The notes: generated by a model not told the origin, from the letters alone. A DNA stretch of 12,825 bases from Thermoplasmata archaeon M9B2D (GCA_002900555.1 MUGD01000062.1:1-12825), one strand, 5' to 3'; shown: positions 5,325 to 12,275, counted from the first letter of the stretch. Made by a program: numbers and translations.

Positions 5325-5882
5325 ATGGGCCCACCAGGAAAACGTCTTAGTCGAGTTGAAATCATAGTTCTTGCACAACTGAGAAGAGGACCAGCTCACG
5401 GGTATGCAATTCTATCGGACCTCAGAGGACAGCTTGGAGGCTGGAGAATAGAGAGTGGTACCCTCTATCCTGCTCTTCGAAGGCTCGTGGAACGAGGACT
5501 CATCAAGGGGAAACGACTTCCTCAAGATGAAAGACCAGACGCAATAGAATACCAGCTTACACCCAAAGGTCAGAGAGTACTTTCTATGGCACTTCAAACT
5601 CTTGGTAGTGAGATGCAGATGCAGGATCATTTCTGGCACTTCCTCGGTGGAGCAGCAAGAGGAGATACTGCTGCGATGCTTGTCAACCAAATTGCGAGAA
5701 GTCGAAGCCCAATTGGATTCGCTGTAATGAAGCAGACATGCTGTGGAAAGAACCGAAGAAGTGAGAGTCTTGATTTCTTGAAGGAGTACAGGAGCTATCT
5801 TCAAAACGAACTAGAGTGGGTAAGTAAACGCCTTGAAGAACTCAAGGACGAATCAGACGGGAAGGAGGTGAAAGAGGAATAA
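5325..5882 (+). CDS. PadR-family transcriptional regulator
   Basis: This is a 185-residue DNA-binding regulator. The N-terminal winged helix (about 8-90) carries family hallmarks: LAQLRRGPAHGYAI (16-29), GTLYPALRRL (45-54) and YQLTPKGQRVL (76-86). The C-terminal part has a Cys pair (TCCGK, Cys139-Cys140) and a long coiled coil (about 150-173), as expected for the dimerisation helices. Known PadR proteins repress promoters at ATGT-N8-ACAT, and two such sites lie directly upstream, so self-repression is likely. The Cys pair might sense metal or redox state, which is inference. I prefer ATG 5325 to TTG 5301 because the TATA box overlaps the latter. The stop overlaps the next ATG (TAATG), coupling it to a small partner. 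The target genes beyond this operon are unknown. Confidence 0.9.
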   Translation: MGPPGKRLSRVEIIVLAQLRRGPAHGYAILSDLRGQLGGWRIESGTLYPALRRLVERGLIKGKRLPQDERPDAIEYQLTPKGQRVLSMALQTLGSEMQMQDHFWHFLGGAARGDTAAMLVNQIARSRSPIGFAVMKQTCCGKNRRSESLDFLKEYRSYLQNELEWVSKRLEELKDESDGKEVKEE

Positions 5883-6100
5883 TGTGTGATTCAGACGAAC
5901 ATCATGGGAGATATGGATCAAGAATGCGAATGCATCCGTTTCAATACTTCATGATGGGTGACTGCTGCTCGGATTACGAGAGTATTGAAACGAAAACAAA
6001 ACGACTTGAAGCTCTCAAATCTCACCTGCAAGATAGAATTAACGCTATCGAGAAGAGGATTGCAGAGATGCAGAAACCTGGTGAAGGCGAAGAGGTCTAA
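5882..6100 (+). CDS. 72-residue Cys/coiled-coil partner of PadR
   Basis: The ATG overlaps the PadR stop (TAATG) and GGAGG lies about 15 bases before it, so translation is coupled. The product has a His/Met-rich start (EHHGRYGSRMRMH), a hydrophobic FQYFMMGDCC segment (20-29) with Cys28-Cys29, and a heptad-like coiled coil (about 35-64). PadR itself has the same order at its C-terminus: a Cys-Cys pair, then a leucine-rich helix. Small proteins of this kind next to PadR genes resemble DUF5320-like proteins, but that match is tentative. A heterodimer or metal-sensing co-regulator is my inference. His, Met and Cys together hint at a soft metal. Confidence 0.75.
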   Translation: MCDSDEHHGRYGSRMRMHPFQYFMMGDCCSDYESIETKTKRLEALKSHLQDRINAIEKRIAEMQKPGEGEEV

Positions 6101-6160
6101 GCGACCTCGCCATGGGACTAACACGCTTGAGACGCTGCCCCAATACGCCTTCTAGTATCA

Positions 6161-6186
6161 TTCTTTTTTTTTCTCTTTTATCTTTT
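6161..6186 (+). terminator. T-rich transcription terminator after the PadR operon
   Basis: A run of nine Ts inside a 26-base T-rich stretch begins about 60 bases after the stop of the PadR partner gene. Oligo-T without a hairpin is the usual archaeal termination signal. Confidence 0.6.
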
Positions 6187-6260
6187 GACACGTAGGTGAA
6201 TTTAGTTTGTCAATGGAAAAAGCAAGGTTCATTTTTCTTCAGTGATATGACTTCTTTTTA

Positions 6261-6277
6261 CATCTCAAAATGAGATG
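6261..6277. promoter_or_regulatory. 17-bp palindrome upstream of the surface-protein gene
   Basis: CATCTCA-AAA-TGAGATG is a perfect 7-bp inverted repeat with a 3-base spacer. It directly precedes a TATA-like GATTAAAG (6277-6284), about 110 bases before the ATG at 6388. The size and place suit a repressor operator; the cognate regulator is unknown. Confidence 0.4.
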
Positions 6278-6387
6278 ATTAAAGGAATTAGAACATGAAA
6301 AGAGCAACCTGAAAGTCGAAAGAGTCAGAGGTGCCTCTACAAGAAATGGAAATAAGGAATAATGAATGCGTTATTGAAGGTGAAAAC

Positions 6388-6987
6388 ATGTCTGAAATCC
6401 CAATACCAGCTTCAGACCCGTATCAGCAACCTAAACAATCATCAGGGTATGGTACTTGCTGCAAGATAGGTGCCTTAGCCTGTGTACTTCTAATTATCGG
6501 AATGGTAATCATTGCAATGGTGTTTATGGGTGGAGTGTTAAGCCTCTTTGGTGGAATAACCACAGGTGGAGGCACTTCATACGACACGAGGGCCCTACAG
6601 AGCTCGAATAATGTAGACGTCGACCTATATCCAACATTTTACTACGATGAATTTTCCGTCTACAGCTCTGAGGTCCAGACATCCACTCCCCCGGATGTCT
6701 ATTTTGATATTAGTGTTGATGACACAGGGTCGGATTCAGTTTCTGTGACGATACATTTTGCGATATACGAGATAGACCAAACAACATTTGATTCCATACC
6801 AACGTGGTCGGGACTTACTTCTTACCTTGTTGAAGATGGAGATTATTCAACCGCACGTACGGATTTCTATAATCTCAATAACTACGCATCAACATATGTG
6901 TGGGTCGTTTGGTTCGAAGCCACCTCAAAGACAGACGTTTGGACTGTTGACATCGCATTAACTCTCAGATACAATTGGAATTTGTAA
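6388..6987 (+). CDS. Membrane-anchored surface protein, unknown function
   Basis: The product has 199 residues. It begins with a Pro/Gln-rich cytoplasmic tail (1-22), then TCC near the membrane, one long hydrophobic helix (about 27-55), a Gly/Thr linker (GGITTGGGTS), and an Asp/Ser/Thr/Tyr-rich domain of about 135 residues that appears to be all beta (alternating pattern, for example VYFDISVDD and SVSVTIHFAIYE). This is typical of an archaeal protein with its C-terminal domain outside the cell. No family is recognised. I chose ATG 6388 because AGGTG precedes it by six bases; an in-frame GTG at 6331 has no such support. Terminator-like repeats follow the stop. It could be an adhesin-like or sensor protein; no enzymatic motif is seen. 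Confidence 0.75.
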   Translation: MSEIPIPASDPYQQPKQSSGYGTCCKIGALACVLLIIGMVIIAMVFMGGVLSLFGGITTGGGTSYDTRALQSSNNVDVDLYPTFYYDEFSVYSSEVQTSTPPDVYFDISVDDTGSDSVSVTIHFAIYEIDQTTFDSIPTWSGLTSYLVEDGDYSTARTDFYNLNNYASTYVWVVWFEATSKTDVWTVDIALTLRYNWNL

Positions 6988-7046
6988 AAACACCTCTAAT
7001 TCCAGATGGAGGAGAATTGATAAAAACACCATTCTCCTCCGATGGA
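6985..7046. repeat. Imperfect tandem repeat, 36-bp period
   Basis: TAAAAACACC-N10-GATGGA occurs at 6985-7010 and again at 7021-7046. The first copy includes the stop codon of the surface-protein gene. The variable ten bases of copy 2 are complementary to the GGAGGAGAAT that follows copy 1, so the repeat also builds the hairpin annotated separately. Confidence 0.6.
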
Positions 7047-7055
7047 TTCTTTTTA
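7008..7055 (+). terminator. Hairpin plus T-run terminator
   Basis: Perfect 10-bp arms GGAGGAGAAT (7008-7017) and ATTCTCCTCC (7031-7040) enclose a 13-base loop, and TTCTTTTT follows at 7047-7054. Together these look like a terminator for the surface-protein gene. Confidence 0.6.
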
Positions 7056-7123
7056 ACTACTCTTTTAGAATTATTTTATTTGGACAAAGGTAATCTATCC
7101 ATGTCAGAAAAGGGGCGATCTTA

Positions 7124-7762
7124 TTGAGTGAAGCGAAGCAAAAGATGTTTCAAAGGATTGTAGCGAGATACGATTTCCACGACGCAAGATGGTTTGCTGT
7201 TTTCGGTTTTACACCCATTATTGTAGGTGCTTTGGGCATGGTTGGCTCAACAGTGAGTTATTTTGGCCTAAGTTTTGACATTGGCACATTTCTTGGCCTT
7301 GGTCCCTTTGTCTTGACAGAGAGTATGATTATGATACCAGTCATCTTCATTGCGAGTATGCTCTTCTTTGTAGGAGGACTAGAGTGGTATGTCTTGTGTA
7401 GGCATTGTCCCTGCTATGAATATTCAGAAAAAGATCATGGTAAAGAAAATCGATTCTACTGCATAGGAAATTGGGGTAGTCCAAAAATATTCAAGTATCG
7501 GCCAGGCCGTGTTAGCCGCGGTGGACAAGCAACTTTTCTTTTCTTTTCCGGTTTCTATGTCCTATCTCCAATTTTCTATCTAATCGACAGATGGGAACTT
7601 GCCATTATACAAGTCGTAGTGGCAATTTCGTTCTTTGTGACATTGCATCATTGGGTATGCTCGCATTGTCCGAATTTTGGATGCATTCTAAATTCAGTAC
7701 CTGAGGAAGATAGACAAGAATTCCTTGAGGCAATTGAGAGAGGAGAAATCTACTGTCTTTAG
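7124..7762 (+). CDS. Conserved four-helix membrane protein with paired cysteines
   Basis: This is a 212-residue membrane protein with hydrophobic segments at about 23-45, 65-88, 136-153 and 158-175. Two cysteine clusters face the same side: CRHCPC (Cys92, 95, 97) plus Cys113, and CSHCPNFGC (Cys179, 182, 187). Between them lies GSPKIFKYRPGR (118-129). I recall related archaeal and bacterial membrane proteins with the same CRHCP ... C ... PK-x-x-x-YRPGP ... C-x-x-C arrangement; they have no assigned function. The cysteines could bind zinc or an iron-sulfur cluster at the membrane face. The TTG start at 7124 follows an AGGGG sequence; Met8 is an alternative. The stop overlaps the stop of the convergent AlkD gene by 4 bp. 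An AT-rich box at about 7069-7080 may be its promoter. Confidence 0.75.
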   Translation: MSEAKQKMFQRIVARYDFHDARWFAVFGFTPIIVGALGMVGSTVSYFGLSFDIGTFLGLGPFVLTESMIMIPVIFIASMLFFVGGLEWYVLCRHCPCYEYSEKDHGKENRFYCIGNWGSPKIFKYRPGRVSRGGQATFLFFSGFYVLSPIFYLIDRWELAIIQVVVAISFFVTLHHWVCSHCPNFGCILNSVPEEDRQEFLEAIERGEIYCL

Positions 7763-8442
7763 AATTTCTTGGAACCTTCTCGCTTAACAAGAGTTGTCAT
7801 TTTATCTTGATATTCCGTAAAATACCCCTCTACTAGTTTCGGTTCTCTCTTGCTCAACTCCCTTAAGACCCATCCAGCTGCCTTTCCAACAAAGAACTCC
7901 TCGTCAGATATATGAGGCGTAACTGCATTGAGAATCAGATTTGCATATTCAGGCTTATACTGAGTTTTTAGTGTCAAGTAAAGGTATGGCAGGACTGAAC
8001 AGCGACGTCTCCAGAAATTGTCTGATTTTCTCCAAGACTCTAATACTCTCTTTACCTTGGCATCTCTCAAAATCAAACTGCCGATACAAGGAGAACATAG
8101 TGGATCCGTAATTGCCCATGTATCAGCGTCATCAATCCAGCCATTAGCAAGTTCGAGAGCCTGATCAATAGAGCCATTCCGAACATATTCCTTGAATATG
8201 TCAATAGCAGCCAAACGAGTTTCAAAGAACTTCATCTTCCACAGCTCTGTCATAAGATGTGGCATTTCTTCAAGATTTATGCCTTTAATACTCCTCTTTA
8301 CTATTCGATGAATATCTGGAAGTTCAACTCCAATAAATCCGAGAGCTGATGTTTTCAGATAGCCAGCAATTTTTTCTTTTCTTTCGGGATTACTGTGAGT
8401 CCTTAAGTCAGATTGAATCTGCATTGCTATATTAGAAATCAT
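7759..8442 (-). CDS. alkD: AlkD-type alkylpurine DNA glycosylase
   Basis: The product (227 residues from ATG 8442; 230 from GTG 8451) belongs to the HEAT-like-repeat AlkD family. These proteins excise positively charged alkylated bases (3-methyladenine, 7-methylguanine and bulkier adducts) without flipping the base. Seen, numbering from the GTG start: Trp112 and Asp116 in TWAITD, and Trp194 in EEFFVGKAAGWVLRELS. These match the catalytic Trp109, Asp113 and Trp187 of Bacillus cereus AlkD by motif and spacing. FWRRRCSVLPYL (146-157) is the other hallmark. All expected active-site residues are present. ATG 8442 is favoured because GGGTGA lies four to five bases upstream. It follows the DUF3795 gene by 40 bases and is probably co-transcribed. 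Confidence 0.9.
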   Translation of the reverse strand: MISNIAMQIQSDLRTHSNPERKEKIAGYLKTSALGFIGVELPDIHRIVKRSIKGINLEEMPHLMTELWKMKFFETRLAAIDIFKEYVRNGSIDQALELANGWIDDADTWAITDPLCSPCIGSLILRDAKVKRVLESWRKSDNFWRRRCSVLPYLYLTLKTQYKPEYANLILNAVTPHISDEEFFVGKAAGWVLRELSKREPKLVEGYFTEYQDKMTTLVKREGSKKF

Positions 8443-8461
8443 AATTCTCACCCAAATTAGC

Positions 8462-8477
8462 CTCTAGACAACTAGAG
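8462..8477 (-). other. Small intercistronic hairpin
   Basis: CTCTAG (8462-8467) and CTAGAG (8472-8477) form a 6-bp stem with a four-base loop between the DUF3795 stop and the AlkD ribosome-binding site. It might tune AlkD translation or mRNA processing. There is no T-run, so it is not an obvious terminator. Confidence 0.3.
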
Positions 8478-8482
8478 TTTTT

Positions 8483-9523
8483 CTATTCAAGAAATCGCAT
8501 GTCAGCTTTTTTGAATCGCCCATATGCTTGCTTACCAAATCGTTCATCAATCTCAGAAGCGTATGAACATAGCGTTCGCAAGGTATTGATCCCGCCTAAC
8601 GAATCGCCAAAGGATATCTTCAACCACCATGCAGGATCATTCGTACCAGGAATTCGATCTCTTAACCAGCCTATGGGACTAATCAGATCGCTCTTATTGA
8701 TATTAGCGTATTCCATCTTTCCTTTTATGCCGGCTTCAGAGATTATCTTCAGCCATCTCAACCAGCCAGATTCGGTTGTCGGAAATCCAGACGTTCCTTT
8801 CTTGTGTGTATTGATCGTTATCGCATCCAAGGACAGATGAAATCCCTGCAATTCCCCATAACGTGCAGCAATCCACAACAAGCGATTTAGTATATTCTGA
8901 CGCCTATCTAGTAATTCCTTTCCTGCGAGAGTATCAGCATCTTTTAGTCCTAATTTTGAGTTCATAATCTGCGAAAGAACTTGATGAAGTGTCTTATACT
9001 CTAACTCCTCCCTCTTAGAAGTAATATTGGGAAATGGAGTTATTCGTGGAGGTTTCAATTCCAATGTTTTTACTTCCTGAATTTCATCAGGTTTTAAGTT
9101 TGAACGCACTGCATCGAGAGTTTTCTTCCCCTCGAATACTCTAACATAGGCTTCATATTTGTCATCTGGAATTGGCCCACCAATACGTTTCTCTGCTTCT
9201 TCTCGACGGTTGCCTCGGTTCAACGCATCTATTTGATCACATGGATATCTAGAGCAATACGCACAGTTTATGATTTCATTGTCGAATGCGCACTTTCTAG
9301 CTGCACATCCTCGTAGAAAATTGTGTACACCCACATTCTTGGCAAGCTTGTCATCTGGTGTCTGACAGCCCTGACAAGGATTCTTAGCAGGAACGTAGCC
9401 TACGTACTTTTTCACTTCCTCAGCAAATATCTCCCATTCATCAGGCTGCTGATTTTCTCTGATCCATTTACCCCAGGGACAGATAGAGCACAAATTTCCG
9501 CATTTACTGATGATGTCTGTCAT
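8483..9523 (-). CDS. DUF3795-type cysteine-rich protein with long C-terminal domain
   Basis: This is a 346-residue protein. The N-terminal hundred residues match DUF3795: CGNLCSICP (Cys8, 12, 15), NPCQGC (Cys50, 53), GCAARKC (Cys73, 78) and CAYCSRYPC (Cys87, 90, 95). These ten cysteines probably hold zinc or an iron-sulfur cluster. Residues from about 130 on form a helical, Trp-containing domain with no recognisable motif. Stand-alone DUF3795 proteins are much shorter, so the C-terminal extension is unusual. Function is unknown. GAGG lies four to five bases before ATG 9523. It shares a 59-base divergent promoter region with the QueG-like gene and is followed by AlkD in the same direction, so a link to alkylation damage is possible but unproven. 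Confidence 0.8.
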   Translation of the reverse strand: MTDIISKCGNLCSICPWGKWIRENQQPDEWEIFAEEVKKYVGYVPAKNPCQGCQTPDDKLAKNVGVHNFLRGCAARKCAFDNEIINCAYCSRYPCDQIDALNRGNRREEAEKRIGGPIPDDKYEAYVRVFEGKKTLDAVRSNLKPDEIQEVKTLELKPPRITPFPNITSKREELEYKTLHQVLSQIMNSKLGLKDADTLAGKELLDRRQNILNRLLWIAARYGELQGFHLSLDAITINTHKKGTSGFPTTESGWLRWLKIISEAGIKGKMEYANINKSDLISPIGWLRDRIPGTNDPAWWLKISFGDSLGGINTLRTLCSYASEIDERFGKQAYGRFKKADMRFLE

Positions 9524-9582
9524 GTTCCTCAGGAATGTATTGCGAAATTCACTAATGAACGTATACTAAATTCAAAGGAAAC

Positions 9583-10467
9583 TTGAGCAAAACCAATTTG
9601 CAGAGAGTCAGCCAACAAGAACATAAGGGATTTGAAACTGAAATGATGATTCTGGAGTCAGACGAAATGGATTTACAGTACGAGGCCGAGCTAAACACGC
9701 GAGCGTTGGTTAAGCATTTTCGGAAGATTCTAGAAGATGAAGACGAGCAAGGAGATCTTGGAGTAGCAGGCTTTCATGTAGTATACGATGAATTGATGGA
9801 AGTACAGAAAGAGAGACTTCGTAGAATTACAGGTGATAACTTCAGTTCACTTTATGAGTCTGGTTCAATCATCTCTATTGGCGTCGCATACAAAGACCCC
9901 ACGATAGACCATATCGACGACAAGCAACACGGAATTCCTAATTACAAACTCTGGAACCAATATGCAAAGGAATATGATAGGATTAATCAAGTCCTAAATC
10001 GTATGGCAGCTTCTATTGCCCAACGTTTTGAAGGCATACCTTTGAAAGCCACCCTTGGCGGAGTGATAGAGGATATTGATCATGTACATGATTATTTCCC
10101 AATGGTCATCTCACATAGAGTAGTTGCAGAGAATGCAGGATTAGGATGGCGAGGGAAGAACCAACTAGTAATTCATAGGAAATTCAGTTGCGCTATACGG
10201 TTTGCATCAATCATTGTTTCTATTCCGTTGTTGCATCGTAAGAAAATGGAATCACAGTGCGGAAACTGCAGAGCTTGCGAAGATGCGTGCGGCTACATAA
10301 GACATCGCGAGCAACTTCCAGACTACAGAGAGAATTGCCGAAGATATATCCTATTTCTGAAATCCAAGGGTCTAGAGAAAGATGTCTGCGGGAAATGTAT
10401 CAAAGCCTGTTATCGAAACAGCATTTTCGAGAAGCAATTCACTCTTCAATCACAAATCAAAAGTTAA
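9583..10467 (+). CDS. QueG-like cobalamin/[4Fe-4S] reductase family protein
   Basis: The product (294 residues) is related to epoxyqueuosine reductase. Seen: ISHRVVAENAGLGWRGKN (176-193), the family signature; a preceding Asp170 three residues before Pro173, in the place of the catalytic Asp of QueG; and a ferredoxin-like tail with Cys226, 229, 232, 236 and Cys252, 269, 272, 276. Family knowledge: QueG uses cob(II)alamin and two [4Fe-4S] clusters to reduce epoxyqueuosine in tRNA. The usual CP after each cluster is missing (ACG, ACY), and the end is short. No queuosine gene is nearby, so the substrate may differ. The TTG start at 9583 follows AAAGGA by four bases; the first 22 residues look poorly conserved, and ATG at 9643/9646 is possible. 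Confidence 0.78.
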   Translation: MSKTNLQRVSQQEHKGFETEMMILESDEMDLQYEAELNTRALVKHFRKILEDEDEQGDLGVAGFHVVYDELMEVQKERLRRITGDNFSSLYESGSIISIGVAYKDPTIDHIDDKQHGIPNYKLWNQYAKEYDRINQVLNRMAASIAQRFEGIPLKATLGGVIEDIDHVHDYFPMVISHRVVAENAGLGWRGKNQLVIHRKFSCAIRFASIIVSIPLLHRKKMESQCGNCRACEDACGYIRHREQLPDYRENCRRYILFLKSKGLEKDVCGKCIKACYRNSIFEKQFTLQSQIKS

Positions 10468-10976
10468 TTGCTACAACCAAGAATCAATACTCAATGGTCT
10501 CAGAATGAAGTTATGTAGTTCTTTGTAGAGGCTACTACATCTGCGTACCATGTCGATAATCAACATCAATCTGTGGATTCATGACTAGTTCCAATCACGC
10601 AGAAATACCGTCAGTATTCGATTTTTTCGACAAATCTGAGTGAGAATGTGTTGAACAAAGCATGTTTTTACGAAATCAAAAAAGATGAATGAAAACGAGC
10701 AAATTTCGTTGCAAGTTGTTTCAACTGATACATAAAAACGCAGTTTGTGCTTGATAAAAAATTGACTAAGATTATTAATTTTTGAGTACTACATATACAT
10801 GAACATTGATTCCTCAATGATTCCACAAACGCAAACAAACAGAAACATTCGCTGAACAAAAACACAATCATGCGTCGATACGGAAAATCCGAGCATCACG
10901 GCTCAAGATAGAAAATCCGAAACCAGTCAATGGTTCGGATCTTAGAGGTTGAGAATATCAACAGAGGTGATGTCGA
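10468..10976. other. Gene-free stretch with structured leader
   Basis: No convincing gene is seen on either strand. The left part holds an inverted repeat ATGTAGT (10513-10519) / ACTACAT (10534-10540), which may mark the end of the QueG-like transcript. AT-rich TATA-like boxes lie around 10770-10798. The right part (10881-10940) has repeats and hairpins just before the next operon. The stretch could hold an untranslated RNA, but I recognise none. Confidence 0.45.
10881..10940 (+). promoter_or_regulatory. Structured leader with repeats before the helical-module operon
   Basis: GAAAATCCGA is repeated at 10883-10892 and 10911-10920. Three small foldbacks follow one another: CGGA-AAA-TCCG (10881-10891), GAGC-N6-GCTC (10891-10904), and ATCCGAAACC (10915-10924) with GGTTCGGAT (10932-10940), a 9-bp stem with one bulged A. 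They end 36 bases before the ATG at 10977, suggesting an mRNA leader structure or tandem protein sites. Confidence 0.4.
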
Positions 10977-11390
10977 ATGAAAAGGAAAATCCCGTACGAA
11001 GCATGGAGCAGGGAATGCGCTAAATTTTCCAAAACGCGGACAGTAAAATCAAGCAAGACTATAGTTACTCCGCAAGATAATCCGGTTACACCGCAAGATA
11101 GTCGAGGACGTCACAACCAAACAAGTGGAGGTGGTGAAAAGATGGCTGAAGCAATTAGTGGGCGCAAGCACACGCTCAATGTCATTTTGCCGAAGAAAGT
11201 AAGTGCACACACGGATAGCGAGTTAAAACTCATGCTAGTGACTCTGAAGAATGCAATGGTAGCTAGCTCTGTACACATTTCGAGAATCGAAAAGGAGCTA
11301 AAAGAAAGAGGCGTTGACCCAAGGATCCTTAGTGTTCCTAGATTAGATTCCGTGAGTGATTTTGATGAGAATCTTGGCGATGCAGAATGA
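10977..11390 (+). CDS. Helical-module protein, partner of the ferredoxin gene
   Basis: This is a 137-residue protein of unknown family. Residues 1-55 are basic and appear disordered, with VTPQD twice (30-34, 37-41). Residues 78-112 form a helical module (HTDSELKLML...IEKELKERG) that aligns without gaps to residues 23-57 of the next gene product, with 12 of 35 positions identical by eye. The tail is acidic. GGTGA lies about six bases before ATG 10977. A second, stronger site (GGAGGTG, 11127-11133) precedes an in-frame ATG at 11142, which would give an 82-residue form without the disordered part. The stop overlaps the next ATG (ATGA), so the two proteins are made together. No cysteine cluster or enzyme motif is present after Cys14. 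I infer that it pairs with the ferredoxin protein through the shared module. Confidence 0.7.
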   Translation: MKRKIPYEAWSRECAKFSKTRTVKSSKTIVTPQDNPVTPQDSRGRHNQTSGGGEKMAEAISGRKHTLNVILPKKVSAHTDSELKLMLVTLKNAMVASSVHISRIEKELKERGVDPRILSVPRLDSVSDFDENLGDAE

Positions 11391-12091
11391 AAGGAGAAAT
11401 CCAAAGTATTGGTCCAGTTACCAGCACGGGTCTTCGAAGTAAGCTGAGAGACTATTCTGACGTAGATCTCAGAGAGATGTTAAATTTCCTGGGTAGCACC
11501 ATGGAGTCGTGTGTTACTCAAATTGCAGCTATAGAGAGGGAACTACATAGGCGAGAAAGCGGGATGCTAGAAAAGTCCAAGAAGAAGAAGCATCAAGATG
11601 TATTAGCATCTATCGACTCCTTGGAGCCTGTAGAGATAGCTTTGGTTTCTACGATTGAAGTCAGGAAAGATGAAACAGAAGGATGTATCCTCTGCGGATT
11701 ATGCACCGAAGTGTGCCCGTGGCAAGCACCAATAATCATCGATAAGAAATTAGCAGTTCGTCAGGAACGTTGCAGAGGGTGCGGAGTGTGTGTGGCTGCA
11801 TGTCCATCAAGAGCCATAGATATGAAGGTCTATGAAACAGGTGATCTACTTGATTTGATTCATTATGTTCTCAAAGAAGACGTATTGATTGAGCACCCAG
11901 ATTCGGTTCATCAAGCTGTTTTGGAGGCGCAAGCATCACTTATGAATATTGAAAAAATCCTGTCTCATAGAGCTCGAGATAAACCAGTAGAAGATATGTT
12001 GCATACACTTAGGCGCATGGTAGATCGAATCGATAAAATGGGAGACCTACTACGGGGTGTGCAAAAAGAGGGTCAAGTTGCATGCTCTTAA
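11387..12091 (+). CDS. 2x[4Fe-4S] ferredoxin-domain protein with N- and C-terminal helices
   Basis: This is a 234-residue electron-transfer protein. An N-terminal helical module (23-57) resembles that of the preceding gene product. A Lys-rich linker (KSKKKKHQ, 63-70) follows. Then comes a bacterial-type ferredoxin domain with two complete cluster motifs: CILCGLCTEVCP (100-111) and CRGCGVCVAACP (129-140). A helical C-terminal region (about 150-226), possibly coiled coil, completes it. The two cubane clusters are expected to carry electrons at low potential; the partner enzyme is not in the window. It is cytoplasmic, with no membrane segment. The ATG at 11387 overlaps the upstream stop. Domains flanking a ferredoxin like this usually act as docking parts for larger redox complexes such as Hdr/Mvh-type enzymes, which is inference. 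Confidence 0.85.
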   Translation: MKGEIQSIGPVTSTGLRSKLRDYSDVDLREMLNFLGSTMESCVTQIAAIERELHRRESGMLEKSKKKKHQDVLASIDSLEPVEIALVSTIEVRKDETEGCILCGLCTEVCPWQAPIIIDKKLAVRQERCRGCGVCVAACPSRAIDMKVYETGDLLDLIHYVLKEDVLIEHPDSVHQAVLEAQASLMNIEKILSHRARDKPVEDMLHTLRRMVDRIDKMGDLLRGVQKEGQVACS

Positions 12092-12224
12092 CCTAATATG
12101 ACCCAATGGGTATCATGTGTACCACTCGTTATGTCAGACACTACAATTGCAAATTTGCTATCTTTGTCCTTTCCTGATAGGAATTTTGATTGGCGCGGCT
12201 ACTTTTATGATTTGAAGTAAAATG

Positions 12225-12230
12225 TATAAA
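12225..12230 (+). promoter_or_regulatory. TATA box of the Fpg-like gene
   Basis: TATAAA lies 48 bases before the GTG start at 12276, with an A-rich stretch directly upstream that may serve as the BRE. Initiation about 25 bases downstream leaves a leader of about 20 bases containing GGAAGTGGAG as the ribosome-binding site. Confidence 0.5.
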
Positions 12231-12275
12231 CTGTGACTTATACTAAAACACATCGCGCTTAGGAAGTGGAGTCTT

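Noticed and set aside
5412..5804. 130-codon leftward open frame
   Set aside because: Antisense shadow of the PadR winged-helix gene; no independent evidence.
8499..8840. 113-codon rightward open frame
   Set aside because: Lies wholly antisense to the DUF3795 gene, whose frame has clear cysteine motifs.
10513..10540. Third PadR operator
   Set aside because: ATGTAGT and ACTACAT arms look similar, but the spacing is much longer than ATGT-N8-ACAT, and it lies at the end of a gene, not in front of one.
10468..10976. Non-coding RNA gene (tRNA, C/D-box or H/ACA type)
   Set aside because: No cloverleaf and no paired C and D boxes with correct spacing were found; only local hairpins near 10900.
11111..11404. 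97-codon leftward open frame
   Set aside because: Ser/Phe-rich antisense of the helical-module gene; no start signal.
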